A DNA stretch of 64,000 nt from Galerina marginata (lineage: Eukaryota > Basidiomycota > Agaricomycetes > Agaricales > Galerinaceae), in assembly GCA_023014335.1 (NCBI GenBank), contig JAECYW010000007.1:1426001-1490000 (forward strand), given 5' to 3'. Below are positions 35,460 through 47,262 of the stretch, one piece after another (positions within the stretch are counted from its first letter, which is position 1; the number at the start of each line of letters is the position of its first letter). Under the pieces are notes generated by a model, which saw only the letters and a program-made list of their open reading frames with translations, did not search any database and was not told the origin of the DNA. The translations under genes and the position numbers were made by a program.

Positions 35460-36087
35460 GCTGATGAATGTCTAACTAAAGCTTTGCTCGCGGGGGTTCG
35501 ATGGGACTTCTGCGGGAAGAACGTCAGCACAGACCGACACGGAGTAGCTTTTGAATGCGCCTGAGGCCCTTGCGGCGTGGCAACAGAGCCTCGTGGCTGT
35601 GTCTCAAGACCTGGGGCATCGACCGCGAAAAGGCGAAAAAAAGAGGACTCACGGATTTGCACAGGGACGACAATGACGAAGACTGTATCTCGATTGTGAA
35701 GGTGTGACGGATGCAGGAGAAGTCGGACGATAGAATGAACTGCAGGGTGCACAGCGCAGTTGTCTAAAATCTGACGACGGAGAACACCTGGGAACACCAA
35801 AGTCAGCGATGAGCGCAGGAAGAACAGCGGAGACGGACTACGGACGGGATTGGCGCAGCGGGCGGTGGTTGGGAAAGGACTGTCGCTGACGGTCTGAAGC
35901 GTTTGGTTGCAACGACTTGATCGCAGGTCGTTAAACCAGGGCCGTGGCATATTGCCAAATACTCCAAAACACCAGTTCACAATTAAACGTTATGCTAAGC
36001 GAAAGCAACGACAACAAAAATAACACAAGAATGTACACAAAACTATCTATAACTTACGATTATATGCTACATAACGATCTTTACAAA
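35460..36087. other. CDC42 5' region
   Basis: This is the upstream and leader region of CDC42 (-) and the 3' flank of the WD40-like gene (-). Part of it may be a 5' UTR intron. No protein-coding unit is recognisable. Confidence 0.45.
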
Positions 36088-39000
36088 TTAATAGGACAAT
36101 ATTCGTGGGTCATGAACCGAGTTTCTGGCGTTTCCTCTGTGACTCATCCGCTGCAATACCTCGTCAGTGGTGAAGCACCAGTGTGTGGAAATAGCCTTAC
36201 CGTTACTGCTCGCGGAGCTGTGGGTCGGAGCAGCCGCCACAGGCTGGGGCCACCAAAAGAGGCGTCCTTGCTTCGTCCCAGTGACCATTAACCCCTCTAC
36301 GCCGGGACGACCGTCAAATGTCTGCAAAGAAGAAAAATTTACCCATCAGTCAGTACGCGGATTTTCAGCGGAATTAAAACTTGAACACTCACAGCCGCAG
36401 CTTGGATAGGATCACCTTCATGCAGGAAAAAAAAAAAAGGACAGATAAAACATTAGCACTGCATCGACACCGACACCGACACCCACCCGTCTACGGATCT
36501 TTGTGTAATGATCAATGATCACACAACGTAGACAGATGGCGGGTCATTTCTCGCAAGTGAGGCCAACTCTCACCTTCTGGATGTTTCAGCCCATACACTA
36601 TCGTGCCCTTTTTCCTGTCCCAGACCAACCCGCACGCGTTTACCAAGCCGTACAGGACCGCCTGACCTTTCGTGGCGAACACCGCCGGGAATCCCTTCTT
36701 GTTCAGGGACTGCAGCTTCTCCGACGTGTACGTTCGCTCGACAGTTCCCTTGTTCTCGCCCAGCTTCAACGTCACCAAATGGCACTTGCCGCCTTCTTGG
36801 CCGACCAGGAGATACAACCCAGTTGGATGAATGTCAATGGAGTTGCTAAAGAGTATAAAATTAGATGACCAGCGGCAAAAAGAGTTAATAATAACAATCC
36901 ACTCACATTGGTTTCATTGACAGGAACGCATGCACGCGAAGAGTCCCGTTCGGTACCTCACAGTACCACCTAAGCACAACCCAAAGCGTCAGTGTCTGGG
37001 TAAAAACTGAATATAAAAACACGTACAGGACACCGTCACGACATCCGCCAACGAGCGCATTGCCGTCCTGCACAAACCGAATCATAGTGACACCCGATCG
37101 GACAATATCTCGCTGAGGCTGCCATGTGTCTAGAAATGCGCGATCATCATTGTCAACATCCAACACCCAACAGCCGGAGAAACCCACTATTGATCAAAAG
37201 CCACACTTTAACGCCAGAAGGAATGGTGACTGCAATTCGATCTTTGGCATAGACCAAAGAGGCGTTGGCAGGATGATCCAAGAACGCAACGTCAGGTATC
37301 ATCAACAGCTTGGAGAATTGCCATTCCTTGCCCTTTATTTCATTTTTTAAAAGTACGAGACGTAGAGTTAGCTTCGTATTATACATCCAAGGTTCAGAAT
37401 AAGACGAGAACCACTCACATTCCGAGTCCAAGTGCTAACCATCCCGTCAACCGTCAGCGTCATCACCCCCGCATCCCCTTGCATCCAGCACGCAGACGCA
37501 ATCGCCGAATTGTGAGTCAACCGCGCAACCTCCGCCGCAGGCTGCTTGTTTTCCCATATCCGCAGCGTCCGATCGGCACCTGCTCAACGTCAATCAAAAA
37601 AGTAGAAGCAGGTATGTTGAGTAAAGGCAGAGAAAACGGAGAAAAGCGCAATATACGTACAAACCAGCGCAATACGACTTCCATCCGAGTTGAACATGAT
37701 TTTGTGGATGGTGAGGAGCATCTGCCGGTCAGGCGTCTGCAGCTGGTATTCCGCGCTCGGTGACGTAGAAGGCCAATCATTGCGGGGAAGAAGAGTGCGT
37801 TTCACCTCAGGCGGCTCAGGACTGCGTTCACGCTTCGCTGGCGGGCGGTAGGAAGAACCAGTAGCTGCCTTTGCCAGTTGTGGCTTCGGCGGCAATGGAT
37901 GAATGAGTGGTTGTGAGACTGCTCATTTCAAGTTAGTAAGAGTATGGACGGAGCGATAGATAAACTGAGCATGCAGGCGTACGCACATTTGAGACTACTT
38001 GGTGACACCGGTGCTGGTACAGGTTGAGGTTTCACTGCCGGAGTGGCTGTTGTGCCGGTTATCGCTTTTGAAGATGCAAGAGACGAAATAGACGAGGCAG
38101 AGGTGGCCGTGGTGGCCGTGGCCGTGGCAGTGGCAGTAGTAAGAAGTGGGGGAGGAGAATTTTTGGCCTTTTTAGAAGTCTGACCTCCAGGGCCAACTGG
38201 AGGTTTCGCAGCAGTTTCATGAAGCCGCTTTAACGATATACCGCTGGTAGAGGAGGACGGCGTTATCGACCGTGAAGATGACTTCCCCTTCCGACCCGTA
38301 ACACTAGTGTCCAGCGCTATCCTGTCAATAAGGTCAGGGGTCGACGACGTCTTCTGAGCTGGCGCCGCAACATTGGTGTCCACGGATATCCTGTCAATAA
38401 GGTCAAGCGAAGGCTTCTGGACCCAGCCGTTAGGCGTCAGCTGATGGCCCGTGGCCAACAAAAACGCCCTGCCGGACAGTTTTTGGACGTCAGCCTTCTT
38501 CTGAGCCGCAGTGCTCGTCGCCAACTGGCCGGTTGTGTCGCTAACTTCCTCTGGCGATTTGGATTTGGACTGAGCCACCCGTCCGGGCGTTTTCTCAATG
38601 ACGCTGGAGATTCGCTTCCATTTCGTGACTCCGGACTGCGGAGGTAAGGGTGGTGGCGGGTCTGATTCGGGAGGCGGAGGAGGCGAGGGCGAATCGTATC
38701 GCAGAATTTGGGATAATGAAACTGGAGCAGGAAGAGCAGGCAGGGCAGGCGAAGAGGGTATGGGTGTTAATGAAGAGGAACTACTGGACGCCGACAGACC
38801 ACCGCTCGATGCGTTCGAACTTAACGCCGAATTCCTCGCTGCCGACCATTTCGCGCCGACGACGACAGGCTTCTTGGCGGTGGCAATAGTTGGTGTTGGG
38901 GTAGGGGGGCCAAGAAGAGACCGCGGACCCTTCGGCAGACATTTCTGGACGGCATGTGTGCCTAGCCCTGAAGATGGGCGGATTCCGAGAGGGTTTGAAG

Positions 39001-40840
39001 AAGATCCAGAAGGGATATACACAAGGGCTTTCGGGTCTGGTGGTGGAGAGGAAGGCCGAGTTTGGGACGAGTGACTAGATATTTTCATGGAAATGGGAGT
39101 TGGGAATGAAGCTTGAGCGGAGGTCGGGGCGGGGGCGACTGCAGGGGCTTTTTCTTGAGCCCTAGCACTGATACCACCAGATCTCTGCTGCCTGTATACT
39201 AAATCCATCGCACGCGGCGCAATGGGGATGCCCTCAGACTCCATTGAACGCCAACTGGGCCAGAGCGTGCTGCTGGACGCCATAGAGCTCTGCCTTTCCA
39301 TAGATTCCTATCATGGATTTATGAAATTTTAGGCAATACTGTTTCGCCAGAAAAATGTAACCTACCAGCACCAACTCCTTCTTGATCAAAATATCTTGCA
39401 CGGACTCTTGTCGCGCTGAAGTAAATGTAGGTGTCGCATAGCGTTTCCTTGTAGGTGGCTCTGTAGCGGAAAGTGAACATGACGAAAACGAACAGGAAGG
39501 TTGTCCACGAACCGGAAACAACATCCAGGCTTGGTGGCTGCGGTCTAATGGACGATGAAGGCGTCGGTTGAGGTAGTACTTCCAAAGGTATGGGCTCCAC
39601 GGGTTCAACAGTTGGGGTAGATTCTTCAGGGACTACCAGCATAGACGAAGGAGCTGACAATATGGGCGCTTTCGGAGAGGGGGTAACGGGGGGATCTACC
39701 GAAGGTGTGTCACAAACCATAAAAGCTGGCTCGTCTGGTAGAGGCTCCTCGGCTTTCTCTGGCAAGGGTGTTTCAGGCAGCGGTTCTTCCGGTGGGGGTT
39801 TCGCTGGCAAAGGCGCACCCTTCGAGGGCTCCTCAGGCAACAATTTCGCTGGTATTATTTCGACAGGCACTGTTTCCTCCGGCAAAGGCTCGTCTGGTAG
39901 AGTTATGGCTATACGTGCAGGAGAGGCTGTCGGCGAGCAGCTTGCACTGCTGCTGAGCTCCATCGGCGAAAGACTGCGCTCCTCACGAGAGAACTATAAA
40001 GACATCAGTCAGAGGCTTGTAAATCATCGTAAAAACGAAGAGTACATCATCTGTTTCTTCGCCCTCCAACGGGGCGAGGCAAATAGGTTCCCGCGCATGG
40101 TCCGCCGAAACTGGGGATGGTAACTGGAAGGGGGATTTGTCGGAATGTTCAGCAATAGAAAGGGAGACGCGCGGAGTTGCAGTAGCCTCCAATAGGGTGG
40201 AGGTAGGAGGTGGCGGAAGGTCTGTTTGCACGGCGGCGGTGCTGTAAACGTGCGGCGTGGGTGCGCTTAACGGGTACCCTTCAAACCCTAGGAAAGTAGG
40301 TGGTTCCTCTGAAAGAAAGCGTAAGACCTGGATAAAGGTACAGAGAAAAAACAGTAGCTTACTTTCAATAAAGCTTTTGTACGTCGTCATTCTGGAAAAG
40401 CTCTTCCGCATCTTGGGCGGGAGGCCTTCGACGTTTTTTCGCCTCTTCCGATTGGACTGCTCTACCTCTGGGCTCTCCACGTCTTCCTCGTTGATTTCTT
40501 CAGACGCATCCATAATGTCCGCCTCTATCATAAAGGTCTTCTCATCGCATAAAAGAGTCTTCCCGTCGCGATCCGAAGGAGAAGCTACAGAAAAGTACAA
40601 ATGCGCTCCTTTGGCGACGGTGAATTTCTTTCCAGCAATGAAGCTGAAGCGCGCCACCCTTGCAGACGATTCTTCTGATTCATCTTGACCTTTTGGATAG
40701 TCGCGCTTTAGGACGATGTGGGCTTTCGGCGTGTTCTCTGGATGCGGCACAAGGCGCAATTGAGCTTTGACACCGAGGAGAGACGCAAGCGCGTCGTAAG
40801 ATGTGTCCCCGCCGCCGTCTGAAGCGGTGGACTGATCCAT
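36088..40840 (-). CDS. large disordered protein with WD40-like C-terminal propeller
   Basis: I read one gene from ATG 40838-40840 to TAA 36088-36090, over 1,200 residues. The N-terminal 100 residues look globular and beta-rich (FSFIAGKKFTVAKGAHLYFS). A long disordered middle carries Pro/Glu repeats (LPDEPLPEE, PPPEEPLPETPLPEK), two copies of a DLIDRI(S/A)(V/L)DT motif, and a Thr-Ala run encoded by a GGC/GTG-type microsatellite near 38100-38140. The C-terminal third is propeller-like (IHKIMFNSDGSRIALV, ADRTLRIWENKQPAAE, MTLTVDGMVSTWTRN, IDIHPTGLYLLVGQEGGKCH). The joins between frames use good splice sites; for example, a 35-60 base intron joins KKELVL to ESMERQSS near 39308-39370. Two adjacent genes fused by my reading remains possible. 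The function is unknown. Confidence 0.62.
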
Positions 40841-41859
40841 GCGGTATATGGATGACGAAGACCGCCGGAAGGTTGTGGGGATATAGATGTAAGTGGGGGT
40901 GTGGAAGTAAGAGAAACGCTGTTCAAGGCCGAATGGGGTCCACCACGCAAGTCACGTGTTTCATCCTGTACAACCGCGCCCACGCCCCGTCCCCCGACTC
41001 CACCAGCTACAGTCAGTGCTGTGCTTGTAGAGTCGCGCGGCACAGATCTTACATCATCCTAAGTATTTTGCTACATACACCTTTCCTGACTTATTCAATC
41101 CCGCAAGTTTGGGGTAGTCTCATCAAAATGCTGCCCTGTTTGTTTGGCGCCGGCTGATGATAAGTGAGCGGAACTACAATAGAGGGTTAAAGGTACCCTC
41201 CAGAAGAAGCTATAGCCTTCCCTTTGGAGAGAGCGTCGGCCAGAGGACGAGAGCGCCAAAGTCGTGTGCGCGCGCGCTTAGCGCATGCGCCACCACGGTG
41301 TTCTAGCGGGCCGGCCGGTGTCCGGGTCTAGACTCTCTGTGCCACCGGTACCATTATGCATCACCGCGACTTCCATGGCACTTTCTCGATCCCCACACTT
41401 ATTCTCTGCCTTTCGCTCGAATACCACCTTCAAGAGATTAAAGAGCCTCTGAAATGGGAATCAAACTGCTCTGCATCACTGGTCACGGACTCGTACACAA
41501 CTTCATCCCCTCGATACTTAAACCGCACAGATTTTCCACTTGTAGGTCTTCGACACTTCGACCTATTGAATAAATTACTTCGATAGGAAAAACAGCAGCT
41601 TCATTAATAATTTTTTATTCTCGTTCAGAGTGCGACCTAGGTTACCGAAAGCTCCGAAGTAGACATGCACTGTGCCCTCATAGGGCCTTTTGCCGCAGAA
41701 AGTCAGATCTGCAGACTCGACCCTCCCAGCGCTGTCTTCGGGTTCAAGTCGCGAACCTTCTCGACCTTTCTTGGCCCGAAAAAAAAACTTACCCTCAAAG
41801 CGTCATATCTCTCCCCAATCCGAGAAGCGGTCAATCTCTCGAATGTGAAACTGAACGCC
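40841..41859. other. intergenic region
   Basis: This is the promoter side of the large WD40-like gene, then about 700 bases with no supported gene. A GC-rich, CpG-rich patch with alternating GCGC lies near 41262-41295. Confidence 0.45.
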
Positions 41860-42145
41860 ATGCCGTCAAACGAAAGTGGAACTAACTAATGAAGACAACT
41901 GAAAGCTCCTATGTAATGACATTCTCATCTGGCGGGGTGCTTTGCCGGCGTTGCTTTGCATTCCGCTCGACAACCTCTTCGAGGAGAGACACTCTTTTTC
42001 TCCTTCCTCCTCTATTCGTTGACAAAATATTTAGGCTTTTGGCCATCTCGGAGGATTGTTAGGAATTTCCTCATGTGCCGTTCACCGACAACATTTGGCG
42101 ACAGTCTTTTCCGTGTATGGGAAAGGTTTTCCTGCCGTGAATAAC
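41860..42145 (+). pseudogene. decayed F-box gene fragment, paralogue of the pair downstream
   Basis: A start-like MPSNESGTN (41860) parallels MQSNESDSL of the F-box gene at 44762. It is stopped at once by TAA. Further on, in a different frame, WRGALPALLCIPLDNLFEE (about 41933-41990) aligns with RRGFLKGLLDMPLDILFE of the gene at 42833. An intron-like stretch then ends in TATTTAG and is followed by AFGHL, matching TFGRL. About 35-45 bases are missing. Homology resumes at TCCTCATG(T)GCCGT and TTTGGCG(A)CAGTCT, matching the functional LMSR...TIWRQS region. Frame shifts, an early stop and the internal deletion show it is not functional. Confidence 0.72.
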
Positions 42146-42832
42146 TGGGTAAACGTGTCCCAGAAATGCTGAACTTAAAACGAAAGAAATGAGCAGCTGC
42201 GTAAGCCTCTAGACCCAGTATCTCCATGAATTTACTTCGAGCTAACCCTGCGGTATCAAATCTAAATCGCTAGCGCTACGTACGTTTACGACATTCTCCG
42301 TATCTCTAGATTCTAATACATTTTAAGAGGGTGATGCTGGACCTATAAGCTGGTTACTAAACGGCTTCGGCGGTACCCTGCCTGACCCGATTTAAATTGA
42401 AAACGATAGCAAGGTGGATATAGTCCGAGTATGCATTCATGCAGCAAGACAGGTCATCGTCAAAGCAGTTTAAGTCGCCAGTGGAGCATCTCGTCAAATA
42501 TTAAAAATGCCACTCTCCTTGCCAAAAACTAAATACAGAGAAATGCATACATACTACATATAAGATAAACCACTTGCATAAGTAAAAGCTGAATCCTTCT
42601 TCAATGCCACTTGGTCACTTGCCAGGCGCTGCCAGATGTTTGAACTCGTGCTTCAGACCAGCCCTCCAATGAGGGTCCATTGAGGGAGAGTAGGTGATCT
42701 TGGGTCTACCAGGTGTTGGTCAGGCACGACACTGGGTGGACTTTTGATGTGGGAACTTGGTCCCTGTCCCGAACAATATAGACCTCAGCCAGTCGAACGA
42801 CTGAGGCACACAGTTTCAATCTTGTAGCCATC
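42146..42832. other. intergenic region within F-box cluster
   Basis: No coding signal is seen. An imperfect inverted repeat (CCTCAG...CTGAGG) lies at about 42782-42806, just before the ATG of the first intact F-box gene. It would fall in the leader. Confidence 0.45.
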
Positions 42833-44229
42833 ATGTCGACGACTCATTCAGATCTTTTTGAAGGCGAAGATAAGCGCCCTACGAAACACCCATGCACAGC
42901 AACTACTAAGCAGCAAACCGCGCCGAAGAAGATTCGTGGTCGGAGAGGTTTCCTGAAAGGCTTGCTTGATATGCCTCTCGACATTCTTTTCGAGGTAAAA
43001 CGCATCTACTTTCATCTACTCTATTTCTTGATTCACGTTTCTATCCAGACTTTCGGTCGTCTAGAACCTCTGGATTTGCTCCGTGTCTCGCGAACGTCGA
43101 AAACGCTTCGGAAAATCCTCATGAGCCGTACATCAATTACAATTTGGCGCCAGTCTCTCTCCTTTATGGATGGCTTACCTGCTTGCTTTCCCGGGATGAA
43201 TGAACCTCAATATTCATATCTTATGTTCGATGAAACTTGCTATGTATGTAAAATGTCTGTTTCGGGATTGTGGTCCTGGTACACAACTTTGGAAATGCAG
43301 TTTTGTGGTACTCGGAACGCGAAACAAGTCATTATGCTTGCCCGTCTTCGGTGTTGTAGGAAATGTGGCTTGACAAAGTAAGCATCTATTTTACTCAGTG
43401 CGCTGCTATTAAAATACCGATATCGTTATTCTGGAGGTTTAAACGTCTGAGGGGTCCGTTACATATAAAATCAGAAATATTGGACATAACGCCATATACT
43501 TGCCAACTTTCATCTTGTTTGTCTCCCTTTTTTTCTACCTCAAAGGATCGGACTAAAGGTGACTCATTGTCAGCACAGTATGCCCGAGATCAAATAAAGT
43601 ATTATGTTGAAGAAATGGAAAAGTTGTATACTGAGTATACGAGTTTCAAAGAACCTGCTTTGCAGAAGTCATGGCTCTCCCAGAAGCGGAAGGAATTCAA
43701 AGTCATGAAGAAGGTTTGCGTCTTCCACGACTTGGACTCATTCCCACTGGCTTAGCGCCTTACGTTTGACAGGCTTTCCCGGCGTGTTACAAATATTTGG
43801 AGGAGCGTGAGGGCAAGCATATTGAAGAACTTGAGTTGATGCGAAGCAAAAGAGCTGCTGCGTAAGTCGCATATCTGTAGACTGGATCAAGTATTAACCA
43901 CCCCCAAGCATCATAGGAAAATTGCAGTCATTAGGTGCATTCAAAATCATATATCAGTACATACCATGGACCTTTATGTTTCTTGCTTAGGGTGGGAAGA
44001 CGAACTGGGCAAGATGGATATTGGCGAATTACACGAACACCCCGACGTCAAACACGGCAAAGAGTTAACAGAGCGAGGAAAGTCTGGTATTTATTTTACC
44101 TGTTATATCTGCTAATATATCCGTTTAGGTTGGAAAGCTATTGAGTCTCGTATGACATTGTTCATGGAAAACTCGCGAAGAGAGCGATTGACATGGCAAG
44201 AAATTCTCCCTAATAGTAGTACTATGTAG
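42833..44229 (+). CDS. F-box protein, tandem copy A
   Basis: This belongs to an Agaricomycete F-box family. Exon 1 (ATG 42833) ends in RRGFLKGLLDMPLDILFE, the first half of the F-box. After a 57-base intron the second half reads TFGRLEPLDLLRVSRTSKTL and then IWRQSLSFMDGLPACFPGMN. Skipping an intron that starts at GTATGT near 43241 joins DETCY to FCGTRNAKQ and creates a CxxC...CxxC pair (CYFC...CRKC), a likely zinc knuckle. Later short exons encode charged helices (YVEEMEKLYTEYTSFKEPA, WEDELGKMDIGELHEHPD) to a TAG at 44227-44229. It lacks the extra C-terminal domain present in copy B. Such proteins probably recruit targets to SCF ligases. Confidence 0.72.
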
Positions 44230-44761
44230 TAGCATTATTCAGTAACTGTTGCTTGAGCCTTGAGCTCACCGTTCGCCAATATTTTGTGGGCTACACATCG
44301 GGAATACTGTCGATCTATTTTCTCTCCATGTTTCAAATTAATATATATTCCCTTACTTGCACTCGTCGTGTGATAAAGTAATTGATAATAATAGCAGGAG
44401 TAATTGACACTGACAGTCGCGCGACGCGTCAATTCGTACACGTGACCGCGTATTTTCTTATTCAGGTCGACTCTGTTCCAGTTCTGTTCATTCGTAAACC
44501 ACCATGCATCAATTGCCGATAGTCCCAGCTTCAAAACAACTTGTTTAATCTCCGTTGTAACCGTTTTCAGGAGCGATGGCCCATCCAACGTGCACCGGTC
44601 GTCAAGGGTCAAACGATTCAAAGGACACGCCGGCGTGACCAGGATGGCAAAGTGGCACTAGATGGCCCAAAGACTTGCAAGTGCGTATAAATACTGACAT
44701 TGCGCTTTCAATTACCTTGTGTCTTGCTCCTCCGTTTCCCTCATACTTGGTTGATGTCCCC
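44230..44761. other. spacer between tandem F-box genes
   Basis: This 532-base spacer holds a TATA box for copy B. An open frame on the minus strand (about 44235-44620) begins with TTG rather than ATG and has no recognised motif, so I do not call it. Confidence 0.5.
44686..44693 (+). promoter_or_regulatory. TATA box of F-box copy B
   Basis: TATAAATA lies 76 bases before the ATG at 44762, a normal TATA-to-start distance. Confidence 0.6.
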
Positions 44762-47196
44762 ATGCAATCCAACGAAAGTGACTCTCTGCGCGGTGTACCC
44801 AGTACCAGTGGTCGCCGAGCTCGAACTGGACCTCGTGGTCGACGTGGGTTTTTGGAGCCTCTGATGGATTTACCACTGGATGTCCTCTTCGAAGTACGTG
44901 ACATCACGGATTGCTGAATAAAGTCTAAATTCTTGTCCGGTTCCAACCTCAGGCATTTAGCTTCCTAAATCCGCACGACCTCCTTAACCTAACTAGAGTA
45001 TCGAAATCATTTCGTGAAACACTGCTGGACAGTAAATCGAAAACAGTTTGGCAACAATGTCAAAACAACCTCTGTCATGGTGGCATCCCAAACTGCCCAG
45101 CTGGCTTGAGCGAGCCAAACTATGCACATCTGTTATTTGAACCCATTTGCCATGTTTGTGACCATTCCGAGTTCTTCGTCGTACACGATAACCTAAAGAT
45201 AGTTCTTAACAGATATGTGATTCCAGGAATGCACAATGGCTTTCTGTATTTGCTCGTATACGATTATGTGCAAATTGTTCCAGAAGGTAATATTAACCAC
45301 TCTTCAACTTACCGGTCCAACCTTGACGGTTTTGGTAGAGTTTGCACTGTGGCACTTCCTCAGGAAATATGCAACGCCTTGCTGCCTATAACGACATCCC
45401 TCTTTGAATTTCCACTCAACGGCCGTCTGTACTTTTCAGAATACGTAGCGACGATGAATACTTACCTCCTTATTTTCTTTCTCCAGCCCATGGGTCATAC
45501 GACCAGAAAAAGTTTGTCCCGCATTTGAAACAATTATACGAAGAATATATGGGTCTCGCGGGACAAGAGGCACAAAAACGCTGGATGAGTGAGAAGATCG
45601 CCCATCATGATGTTATTGAGGAGGTATGACCTTCTGATCTTGAACTTACTTGGCAGGTTCACATAGTATTAGGATTTGCGAAAATGCCGGGATTATTTTA
45701 ATAACTGTTGCGCTGCCCGAGAAAGAGAATTGGAAGCAGAAAAAATTGGACGTAAATTAGAGTAAGTTAATCGGTGTCTCTTTGGAATGGAACCTGATAA
45801 TTCTACAACTAGGATCATCCAGAGGTTGAAGAATTCAGGTAAGCACCAAATGGCGATATTCCGATGGCTGGAATATTAAACCGCTCTCAGGTTGGGAGGA
45901 AGAACTCATTACACATAATGGGATTCAGGCGTTATCAAGCCTGGTAGAAGTCAAGAAACGTAAAGCCCTAACTGAACGAGGTAAATACAACCATTGTGGC
46001 TCTTTAATGCAGCCTAACTTTCTTTTGTATTCTAGCCTGGGAAGAAATAAGACCGAAACTCGAGTCCATCCTGACAAAACGGCGAGAGAAAAGGCTACGA
46101 AAGGACCGCACAAATCTTATCTCCCAACGTTGTTCAGTCTTGAAAGAGGTACATACACGTGGATACTTGCGTACTCCTATTGGGTCTTTTTTCCCCAATG
46201 TCGGCGATCTTACCTCCGTAGAAGGTATAATGGAGGTGATTCTAAACACGCCACTGGATACAGAAGTAACTGTCGACCAGCTCGAACAAGTTCTGGGGAG
46301 GAGCGACTTGAAATATTTTGCTTGGGTACAAATGGCAAATTCCGATTTACTGAACATCGTACAGAGCTCGTCTCGGGGTCCAACGGTCGATTTTTCTGTC
46401 TTGTTGGACGTTACAACGCTTTTCAAATGCTCCAGATGTCCAATGCCGATCAGCTATCCCCAAGTTCTTGTGCATGATTGTCACTCCCGCGAGGTATCAA
46501 TTGACGACGAGCCTGCCGATTTGACGGACGTATTCGAACACCTTGGGTCCCGTCCCTGGATGCACTCGGCAGCAAGGACACGTCTCACGTTCGATGAATT
46601 AGCGCATCAAACTGCGAAGGACATGTTGAGCGCAATGGGTCTTCAAGATGCAGATATAACACATGATCCCGTCAACTTCAACTTTTGGAACCCTTATATC
46701 GAGTATGTGCCGAGTGATTCTTGCTTTAACCCGTCAGAAAAGGTCGTGATGAGATGGTCAGAAGCGGCGAGTCATCTCTATTCTCTTCGATTGCTGTCAT
46801 ATTGAGTGAAAAATTAGCTCTGTTTCAGTCGCAAGCTTGCTAATGAAAATAAGGGGAGGCCGGCATGGCATGGTCTCTTGAGAGACGAACAAACTATGGC
46901 CGTCGAAGCCGAACGTCGAATAGCGGCGAGATCCAAACGGCGTTTCCCTCCAAATATCGTCATGAAAAGTTGGAAAGGCATGGTTGAATGTGTGCATTGT
47001 ACCTTCAGAACCGACTTCTCGAAAATAAAAGACCATTCAAAGCAGTACGTCTCATGTTGATCCCTTGTTCACAAAGCCGACTCTCCTTAATAGGGTACAC
47101 AAAATATTCCCAGTCGTCGGATGGGACTGCCGGTTGGACGTGGACGCTATCAGAGAGTGGCACACTATGGGTACCATCAGAGTTAAAAGATCCTGA
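44762..47196 (+). CDS. F-box protein, tandem copy B, longer form
   Basis: This is a paralogue of the gene just upstream. Exon 1 starts MQSNESDSLRGVPSTSGRR and ends RRGFLEPLMDLPLDVLFE. After an intron comes AFSFLNPHDLLNLTRVSKSF, then WQQCQNNLCHGGIPNCPAGL and a CHVC zinc-type motif. Beyond the part shared with copy A there are several hundred extra residues: ILNTPLDTEVTVDQLEQVLG, LLDVTTLFKCSRCPMPISYP with CxxC, then WHGLLRDEQTMAVEAERRIA. A final CVHCTFRTDFSKIKDHSKQ-V-HKIF looks like a single C2H2-type finger joined across a 49-base intron. The stop is TGA 47194-47196. It converges on the next gene with only 66 bases between. Confidence 0.74.
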
Positions 47197-47262
47197 AATA
47201 TTACTTACATAGTACATACCACACAATATGCATATATATTCGAGATTACTTGTGCCAAGCAA

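Noticed and set aside
39590..40123. 177-codon plus-strand frame rich in Gly/Ser
   Set aside because: It is the mirror of the Pro/Glu repeats on the minus strand of the large WD40-like gene and has no independent motif.
41685..41765. tRNA-like box B (GGGTTCAAGTC)
   Set aside because: The flanking bases cannot form a T-stem or acceptor stem, and no anticodon arm is visible.
44235..44621. 128-codon minus-strand frame between the F-box genes
   Set aside because: It starts with TTG, not ATG, has no recognised motif and covers the TATA-side spacer of copy B.
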